A DNA stretch of 6,279 nucleotides. It comes from an uncultured Muribaculum sp. (GTDB taxonomy: Bacteria > Bacteroidota > Bacteroidia > Bacteroidales > Muribaculaceae). Positions 1-4,063 of this stretch are shown piece by piece (position 1 is the first letter of the stretch; every line of letters starts with the position of its first letter). The position numbers and the translations under genes were made by a program. The stretch spans positions 1 through 6,279 of the forward strand of contig CANPDS010000159.1 of the NCBI GenBank assembly GCA_947573015.1. Reading direction: 5' to 3'. Below the pieces are notes generated by a model. That model saw only the letters and a program-made list of their open reading frames with translations. It made no database searches and was not told the DNA's origin.

Positions 1-280
1 ATTCCATGTCAGTGCCTGGCACCTTCACCGTCAGTGTGCCGGAAGGTCCGTTTCCTTTCAGCACATCCCAACCACCGGTTGGTTCGTTGACCGGCAATAC
101 ACTCAGATCAGCGGCTTCTTCCGGCACGTAAATCTTGTCATCAGCCCATTTGGCATCGGCATCACGCCATAGTTTCCATCCATCTCCACTCAATGGAATG
201 GTCAATCGTCCCGCATCAGCGGCAAACACGGCCGGCCATGTCATCACCGTGGCCAGCAGTGTCATGAAAATTTTCTTCAT
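1..280 (-). CDS. Secreted glycoside hydrolase, probably family 2 (N-terminal fragment)
   Basis: The first 93 codons of a gene that continues past the left edge. The ATG at 280-278 starts a clear type I signal peptide: MKK, a hydrophobic core (about residues 4-19), then a likely cut at VFA|AD after residue 20. No cysteine follows the cut, so it is not a lipoprotein; periplasmic or outer-membrane export is expected. The mature start has a W-K-L-W-R-D pattern (about 36-40), then a DDKIYVP stretch, LPVNEPTGGWD and a KVPGTDME segment. In my memory this order (tryptophan-rich strand, PxN-PTxGW, then VP-T-EE) is typical of the sugar-binding N-terminal domain of Bacteroidetes family 2 hydrolases such as beta-galactosidases. 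No catalytic residue lies inside the window, so both family and substrate are inferred. The gene has its own promoter and is separated from the upstream gal unit by a terminator. Other beta-sandwich exported proteins remain possible. Confidence 0.6.
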   Translation of the reverse strand, partial: MKKIFMTLLATVMTWPAVFAADAGRLTIPLSGDGWKLWRDADAKWADDKIYVPEEAADLSVLPVNEPTGGWDVLKGNGPSGTLTVKVPGTDME

Positions 281-318
281 TCTTATGTCTCTGTGTTTTT
301 GAATTATGGTATATGCCA

Positions 319-348
319 CAAATATAGATGCGGTGGCTTAAAATCAAA
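319..348 (-). promoter_or_regulatory. Bacteroidetes-type promoter for the family 2 hydrolase gene
   Basis: On the minus strand TATATTTG (326-319) matches the Bacteroidetes -7 element TAnnTTTG exactly. A TTTG at 348-345 lies 18 bases upstream, one base short of the usual 19-21 gap to the -33 element. The expected transcript start is near 312, giving a leader of about 30 bases before the ATG at 280. It lies just downstream of the gal unit terminator, so the hydrolase is probably transcribed independently. Confidence 0.65.
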
Positions 349-362
349 TGACATTTACAATT

Positions 363-410
363 AAAAAGGACTTAAAATCCGGTTAAACCGTGATTTTAAG
401 TCCTTTTTTT
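363..410 (-). terminator. Bidirectional intrinsic terminator ending the gal unit
   Basis: Positions 363-379 and 392-408 form a perfect 17-base-pair inverted repeat. The 12 bases between can fold a further 4-pair helix (380-383 with 387-390), so nearly the whole element is paired. The outer part of the stem is A-rich on one side and T-rich on the other: the minus-strand RNA ends in UUUUU and the plus-strand RNA in seven U. It begins about 33 bases after the nucleotidyltransferase stop codon, so it most likely ends the galK-galM-nucleotidyltransferase transcript. It could also block any transcript entering from the left. Confidence 0.88.
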
Positions 411-441
411 ATAAGAAATAACAGTTTATTTACAGGCCCGA

Positions 442-1344
442 TCAGAACAGTTTTTCGGGATATGTGCCGTCGCGGTGAAGTTCGGCGAACTTCTCTACCA
501 CTCCGGGACGGTCGGCGGCATATGTCACGCCAAACCATTTGGAATCAGTGTCAAGTACCTTCACAGTGGCCTCGCCGGAGTTGATAAGAGTATCGATGCA
601 GAGGGGAATGAAGAACTCAGCCTTGGGTGTGTTGATATCCTTGTCGAGGAATTTCTTGAACTCGCGGTCGCTATACTCGAAATAGTCGGGAGTGAAGCCC
701 CAGAGGTTCATCGACACAGGAGTGTTGGGAGCGAGAGTCTGCTCTACGCCATTTTCGTCGGTGAATACGATATTGTGATCCTTGTCGTAGGAGATAGCGG
801 TGCGCTCTACTACAGAAGTAAGCTTACCATCTTTGGTCTCGCATACGCCACGAGCCACCGAACCGTTCTCGGTCATGGTGTTGCCTACACGGAAGCCTAC
901 CATGCAGTAGTCGCCCTTGCCATCGCGTGGACGTGAAAGCTCCTCGGCGATCACGCGGAATGCATCGCGGCCATAGAAGTCGTCGGCGTTGATTACGGCA
1001 AACGGCTCCTTGATGACATCCTTGCCCATGAGCACGGCATGGTTGGTGCCCCAGGGTTTGGTGCGGTCAGACGGACAGGTATAGCCCTCGGGGAGAGCGT
1101 CGGTCGACTGGAATACAACTTCCACAGGCACGTGGCCTTCATACTTAGACAGAATCTTCTCACGGAAATCCTGCTCGAAATCCTTGCGGATCACGAACAC
1201 TACCTTGCCGAATCCTGACTTTACAGCATCGTAGATAGAATAGTCCATGATGGTCTCGCCATTAGGTCCGAGACCGTCGAGCTGCTTGAGGCCTCCATAG
1301 CGAGAGCCCATGCCGGCAGCGAGTACAAATAATGTTGGTTTCAT
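442..1344 (-). CDS. Sugar-phosphate nucleotidyltransferase (NDP-sugar pyrophosphorylase type)
   Basis: A complete 300-residue cytoplasmic protein of the GT-A nucleotidyltransferase fold. It starts almost at once with the nucleotide-binding loop LAAGMGSRYGGLKQ (8-21): G11, G13 and R15 form the G-x-G-S-R signature and K20 is the expected phosphate-contacting lysine. PWGTNHA (97-103) and INADDFYG (118-125) follow; D121 or D122 should bind the catalytic metal. Further conserved-looking parts are GSVARG (161-166), VVERTAI (178-184) and WFGVTY (270-275). It lacks the C-terminal left-handed helix of GlmU and is the size of the catalytic domain alone. Family members transfer NMP from an NTP to a sugar-1-phosphate and release pyrophosphate. 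It is the last gene of the unit, 64 bases after galM. With galK beside it and no galT in view, UTP:galactose-1-phosphate uridylyltransferase is an attractive inferred role; Glc-1-P, HexNAc-1-P or another substrate cannot be excluded. Confidence 0.88.
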   Translation of the reverse strand: MKPTLFVLAAGMGSRYGGLKQLDGLGPNGETIMDYSIYDAVKSGFGKVVFVIRKDFEQDFREKILSKYEGHVPVEVVFQSTDALPEGYTCPSDRTKPWGTNHAVLMGKDVIKEPFAVINADDFYGRDAFRVIAEELSRPRDGKGDYCMVGFRVGNTMTENGSVARGVCETKDGKLTSVVERTAISYDKDHNIVFTDENGVEQTLAPNTPVSMNLWGFTPDYFEYSDREFKKFLDKDINTPKAEFFIPLCIDTLINSGEATVKVLDTDSKWFGVTYAADRPGVVEKFAELHRDGTYPEKLF

Positions 1345-1363
1345 AAAAAATGATGAGTGTTTT

Positions 1364-1408
1364 TTAGCGGGAAGTCAACCTGTTGAGTGGCCGATTCCCG
1401 ACAGCTAA
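1364..1408 (-). other. Possible intercistronic stem-loop between galM and the nucleotidyltransferase gene
   Basis: The 64-base spacer holds a 6-pair inverted repeat (1368-1373 with 1395-1400; CGGGAA/TTCCCG) that could be extended by four outer pairs (1364-1367 with 1405-1408) across a 4-base bulge on one side. The rest of the spacer before the nucleotidyltransferase ATG is A/T-rich and unpaired, as expected for a Bacteroidetes translation start. There is no U-run after the stem in the minus direction, so it is not a classical terminator. It is weak and could be chance. Confidence 0.3.
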
Positions 1409-2452
1409 TCAGTCTATTCCGAATTTATAGATGATGCGTTGTTCATACACCTCGCCCGGTCCGAGTATCTGACAGGGGAAGTTGCGGTGGTTGGGAGCGT
1501 CGGGCATACCCTGACACTCTATAGCCACACCGTCATAGTCGGCATATTCCTTGCCGCTCTTGCTCTTGGGACATCCGGAGAGCCAGTTGCCGGTGTAGAC
1601 CTGTGCGGCAGGCTGCGACGTTGCTACCTCCAGCACTCGCCCGCTGCGCTTCGACACAAGTCGCGCCACTTGCGCTACTGTGTGCTTGTGCCATCCGTCC
1701 ACCACCCAACAGTTGTCATATCCCTTGCCGTAGTTGAGCGCGGGGAAGTCGGCCTTGATCTCCTCACCGATACGCTTGGGCTTGGTGAAATCCATCGGCG
1801 TACCTTCTACCGGAGCCATTTCTCCGGTTGGTATCAGAGTGTCGTCGGTGGGCAGATAGCGTGATGCGGCAAGAGTAAGCTCATGATCGAGCACACTGCC
1901 TGCATCCTCGCCGTCGAGGTTGAAGTAGGCATGGTTGGTGAGGTTGATCACTGTCTTCTTGTCGCACTCGGCCACATAGTCGATGGTAAGCTCGTTGTCG
2001 TTGTTCCAGGTGTAGAGCACAGTGGCTTTTACGGTACCGGGATAACCCTCCTCACCGTCGGCCGAGGTATACTCCATCTTCACCTGACAACTGCGCGACT
2101 CCTCGGTCCAAATCTTGTTCATGAACCCTTCAGGACCGCCGTGCAGAGCGTTCGGGCCATTGTTGATTGCCAGCTCATACTCCTTGCCGTCGAGTGTGAA
2201 CCGTCCCTTGGCGATGCGGTTGGCATAGCGTCCGGGGGTCTTGCCCATGCATGGTCCGTCGGCGATATAGTCGGCGGCGTTGGCATAGCCAAGGGCCACA
2301 TCGGCCATATTGCCCTCGCGGTCGGGCACCACCACGCTCACAATGCCGGCTCCGAGAGTAGACAGTGTGACGGAAGCACCCTTGTCGTTGGTTATGGTGA
2401 TGAGCGTGACTTCCCCACGGGGTGTCTGCTCAAATTTTTTGTCGATCTTCAT
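1409..2452 (-). CDS. galM: Galactose mutarotase (aldose 1-epimerase)
   Basis: A complete 347-residue enzyme, the usual length for bacterial GalM. It interconverts alpha and beta anomers of galactose (and glucose), feeding GalK, which uses alpha-D-galactose. Family landmarks in order: GRYANRI (74-80; R79 matches the conserved sugar-binding arginine), NALHGG (101-106) with H104, TNHAYFNL (172-179) with H174 as the presumed catalytic acid, YDN (245-247) with D246 as sugar ligand, and IECQ (311-314) with E312 as the presumed catalytic base. These roles are taken from the Lactococcus lactis enzyme. There is no signal peptide, so it is cytosolic. I chose the ATG at 2452. An in-frame ATG nine codons upstream (2479) starts in the loop of a hairpin and would add an arginine-rich extension that does not look like the family. 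It lies 50 bases after galK and is almost certainly co-transcribed with it. Confidence 0.95.
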   Translation of the reverse strand: MKIDKKFEQTPRGEVTLITITNDKGASVTLSTLGAGIVSVVVPDREGNMADVALGYANAADYIADGPCMGKTPGRYANRIAKGRFTLDGKEYELAINNGPNALHGGPEGFMNKIWTEESRSCQVKMEYTSADGEEGYPGTVKATVLYTWNNDNELTIDYVAECDKKTVINLTNHAYFNLDGEDAGSVLDHELTLAASRYLPTDDTLIPTGEMAPVEGTPMDFTKPKRIGEEIKADFPALNYGKGYDNCWVVDGWHKHTVAQVARLVSKRSGRVLEVATSQPAAQVYTGNWLSGCPKSKSGKEYADYDGVAIECQGMPDAPNHRNFPCQILGPGEVYEQRIIYKFGID

Positions 2453-2468
2453 ATATAATATAATGTAT

Positions 2469-2492
2469 CGCCTCCGCATCAGAGCGGAGGCG
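2469..2492 (-). other. GC-rich intercistronic hairpin between galK and galM
   Basis: A perfect 9-pair inverted repeat (2469-2477 with 2484-2492, CGCCTCCGC/GCGGAGGCG) with a 6-base loop lies 10 bases after the galK stop codon and 16 bases before the galM ATG. On the minus-strand RNA it is followed by an A/U-rich run without consecutive U residues, so it is not a good intrinsic terminator. Likely roles are 3'-end protection of the galK message, an RNA-processing site, or partial polarity between galK and galM. The stem is visible; the role is inferred. Confidence 0.7.
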
Positions 2493-2502
2493 ACTGTTGG
2501 TA

Positions 2503-3642
2503 TTATTCCACCTTGCGGGCACCGTCGCTCACGATCACGTCGTAAACCACAGGCTCGTGGCCATACTTGGCATTGAATTTCTCCTTGGCGGTCTTGATAA
2601 ACGCATCGTAAAGCTCATCCTTCACGAGGTTGATGGTGCAGCCACCGAAGCCACCGCCCATGATGCGCGATCCTGTCACGCCACACTCCTTGGCGATGTC
2701 GTTGAGATAGTCAAGCTCCTCGCAGCTAACCTCATACAGCTTCGACATGCCTTCGTGGGTCTTGTACATACGGTCGCCGACAGTGTCGTAGTCACCCTTC
2801 TGAAGAGCGTCGCATACGTCGAGCACACGCTGCTTCTCACCGATCACATACTTGGCACGCATGTAATCCTCCTCGCTGATCTGATCCTTCACGCGCTCCA
2901 GATCCTCCATCTCGGCATCTCGGAGAGTCTCCACTCCGAGAGTCTTGGCAACATGCTCGCACGATGCGCGACGCTTGTTATAAGGTGAGTCGACCAGTTC
3001 ATGCTTCACTTTCGAGTCGAGAAGCAGGAGCTTGTAGCCGTTGAGTTTGAATGGGAAATATTCATATTCCAGAGAGCGGCAGTCGAGGCGCATCAGATGA
3101 TCCTTCTTGCCGAATACGGAAGCGAACTGGTCCATGATGCCGCAGTTCACGCCGCAGTAGTTATGTTCGGTCGACTGGCCGATCTTGGCGAGTTCGAACT
3201 TGTCGATCTTATCCTCGTTGAACATGTTGTTGAGCGCAAACGCAAAGCAGCTCTCCAGAGCGGCCGACGATGACAGACCGGCGCCAAGGGGCACATTGCC
3301 TGCGAATACGGCGTCGAAGCCCTTTACGGTGCCGCCACGCTTGATTATCTCGCGGCACACACCGAAAATGTAGCGTGCCCATTGCTGCTTGGGAGCGTCC
3401 TCTTCGTTTAGTCCGAATTCGGTGTACTCATCAATATCGATAGAATATACGCGCACTTTGTCGGTGCCGTTGGCCTTGAGTTCGGCCATGATCACTTTGT
3501 CTATAGCTCCTGGGAACACGAAACCGCCATTGTAGTCGGTGTGTTCGCCTATGAGATTTATACGTCCTGCCGAAGCATAGAGAGAGCCTTGTTCACCGAA
3601 ACGCTCGGCAAACTGCTTGCGGATGTTTTCTTTCATGTCCAT
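2503..3642 (-). CDS. galK: Galactokinase
   Basis: A complete 379-residue GHMP-family kinase, the usual GalK length. It phosphorylates alpha-D-galactose with ATP to Gal-1-phosphate in the cytosol. The galactokinase signature GRINLIGEHTDYNGG (26-40) supplies R27 (transition-state arginine) and E33, H34 and D36 (sugar binding). The ATP-binding loop is PLGAGLSSSAALE (118-130). The catalytic aspartate is D171 in GIMDQF (168-173), and the third GHMP motif is GSRIMGGGFGG (324-334). All expected active-site residues are present, and the full galactose signature argues against the related N-acetylgalactosamine or mevalonate kinases. The ATG at 3642 is used; a second ATG two codons later is equally possible, and no Shine-Dalgarno sequence separates them. 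It is the first gene of the gal unit, about 70 bases downstream of a predicted promoter. Confidence 0.97.
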   Translation of the reverse strand: MDMKENIRKQFAERFGEQGSLYASAGRINLIGEHTDYNGGFVFPGAIDKVIMAELKANGTDKVRVYSIDIDEYTEFGLNEEDAPKQQWARYIFGVCREIIKRGGTVKGFDAVFAGNVPLGAGLSSSAALESCFAFALNNMFNEDKIDKFELAKIGQSTEHNYCGVNCGIMDQFASVFGKKDHLMRLDCRSLEYEYFPFKLNGYKLLLLDSKVKHELVDSPYNKRRASCEHVAKTLGVETLRDAEMEDLERVKDQISEEDYMRAKYVIGEKQRVLDVCDALQKGDYDTVGDRMYKTHEGMSKLYEVSCEELDYLNDIAKECGVTGSRIMGGGFGGCTINLVKDELYDAFIKTAKEKFNAKYGHEPVVYDVIVSDGARKVE

Positions 3643-3657
3643 GATGTTAGAAAATGT

Positions 3658-3705
3658 CTATTGGGTTAAGAATATGTTTTTGGTTTAATTGCACCCTATT
3701 GGTTA
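3658..3705 (-). repeat. Pair of short direct repeats in the galK leader
   Basis: CTATTGGTTA (3696-3705) and CTATTGGGTTA (3658-3668) are near-identical direct repeats with start points 38 bases apart (plus-strand spelling). Both lie in the predicted untranslated leader of galK. They may be regulator or RNA-protein contact sites, but the motif is short and A/T-rich, so chance is possible. Confidence 0.3.
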
Positions 3706-3719
3706 TGAAATAATCCGAC

Positions 3720-3750
3720 GTAATATAATACGCACGTTCATTATTGCAAA
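3720..3750 (-). promoter_or_regulatory. Predicted promoter of the galK-galM-nucleotidyltransferase unit
   Basis: On the minus strand TTTG (3750-3747) is followed after exactly 19 bases by TATATTAC (3727-3720). The spacing is that of the Bacteroidetes -33/-7 promoter. The -7 box matches TAnnTT but ends AC instead of TG, so it is imperfect and may need an activator. The transcript would start near 3713 and leave a leader of about 70 bases before the galK ATG. Confidence 0.5.
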
Positions 3751-3759
3751 TGTAATAAT
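3740..3759. promoter_or_regulatory. Palindrome over the galK -33 element: candidate operator
   Basis: The 20-base element (ATTATT at 3740-3745, AATAAT at 3754-3759) is an imperfect palindrome; 16 of 20 positions are symmetric by hand comparison, with two complete 6-base half-sites separated by 8 bases. It covers the TTTG -33 box, the classic place for a dimeric repressor or activator. No regulator gene is in the window and the element is A/T-rich, so its function is inferred. Confidence 0.4.
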
Positions 3760-3925
3760 TATTCCCCGAAATACCTTACCTCCATCAAAAAAAAGCATTC
3801 AGTCACACCAACCATGTCCAGGAGAGCTTCCATTTCAGCACGCTGCTGTACCACTACCACTCCTCCCAATCATAGCAAGTCACTATTCAGCCAAACGACA
3901 ATTTATAAAACGATTGATGACAAAA

Positions 3926-3965
3926 CAGTTGTATGAATACACAGCGGTGTGTATCCATACAACTG
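3926..3965 (-). terminator. 18-pair hairpin downstream of the GH95 gene, probable terminator
   Basis: Positions 3926-3943 and 3948-3965 form an 18-base inverted repeat with a 4-base loop and one imperfect position. In minus-strand RNA that position is a G-U pair, giving an unbroken stem; in plus-strand RNA it is an A-C mismatch. This favours function in the minus-strand transcript. The stem is followed by UUUUG in that direction, a short U-run. It lies 98 bases after the GH95 stop and is the better terminator of the two hairpins here. Confidence 0.6.
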
Positions 3966-3976
3966 CTTGATACATC

Positions 3977-4023
3977 AATTTCAGGTTAGGGAACGCTACT
4001 TGAGGCGCCCCTAACCTGAAATT
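3977..4023 (-). terminator. 15-pair hairpin directly after the GH95 gene
   Basis: Positions 3977-3991 and 4009-4023 are a perfect 15-base inverted repeat (AATTTCAGGTTAGGG and its complement). Inside, CGC (3994-3996) can pair with GCG (4005-4007) across a small internal loop, leaving an 8-base loop. It starts 40 bases after the GH95 stop codon. No U-run follows in the minus direction, so it may act as an mRNA 3'-end stabiliser, with the next hairpin doing the terminating; it is not a textbook terminator alone. Confidence 0.5.
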
Positions 4024-4063
4024 TATAGTTACGGAATTTAGATAGGGTAAAAAAGCTATTACG

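Larger units (their letters stand above)
3643..4063. other. 421-base non-coding region between the GH95 gene and galK
   Basis: The right part (3926-4023) holds two large inverted repeats directly after the GH95 stop codon. The left part (3658-3760) holds the galK promoter, an overlapping palindrome and a repeated leader motif. The middle (about 3761-3925) shows only a run of eight or more A, a small 5-pair hairpin (CAGCA/TGCTG) near 3837-3849 and no convincing gene. An open frame of about 93 codons on the plus strand here looks unlike a protein of any family I know and crosses the promoter and one hairpin, so I treat the region as regulatory. Confidence 0.7.

Noticed and set aside
475..936. 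Plus-strand open frame of 153 codons opposite the nucleotidyltransferase
   Set aside because: It is an antisense shadow; the minus-strand gene has intact signature loops and metal site.
1439..2458. Long plus-strand open frames opposite galM (1439-1864 and 1883-2458)
   Set aside because: They mirror galM on the other strand; galM has complete catalytic motifs, while the antisense translations are valine/histidine/glycine-rich and resemble no family.
2453..2479. Upstream in-frame start for galM adding nine residues
   Set aside because: The ATG would sit in the loop of the intercistronic hairpin and the extra MRRRYIILY residues do not fit GalM; the ATG at 2452 follows an A/T-rich leader as expected.
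3759..3833. A 24-codon minus-strand frame (starts MEALLDMVGV) just upstream of the galK promoter
   Set aside because: It is too short to support, has no conserved context and ends at the operator palindrome, upstream of the predicted transcript start, so it cannot be a galK leader peptide. A worn gene remnant is possible but unsupported.
3689..3970. A 93-codon plus-strand open frame in the galK/GH95 gap
   Set aside because: It overlaps the predicted galK promoter, the palindrome and an 18-pair hairpin, has low-complexity composition and no recognisable domain.
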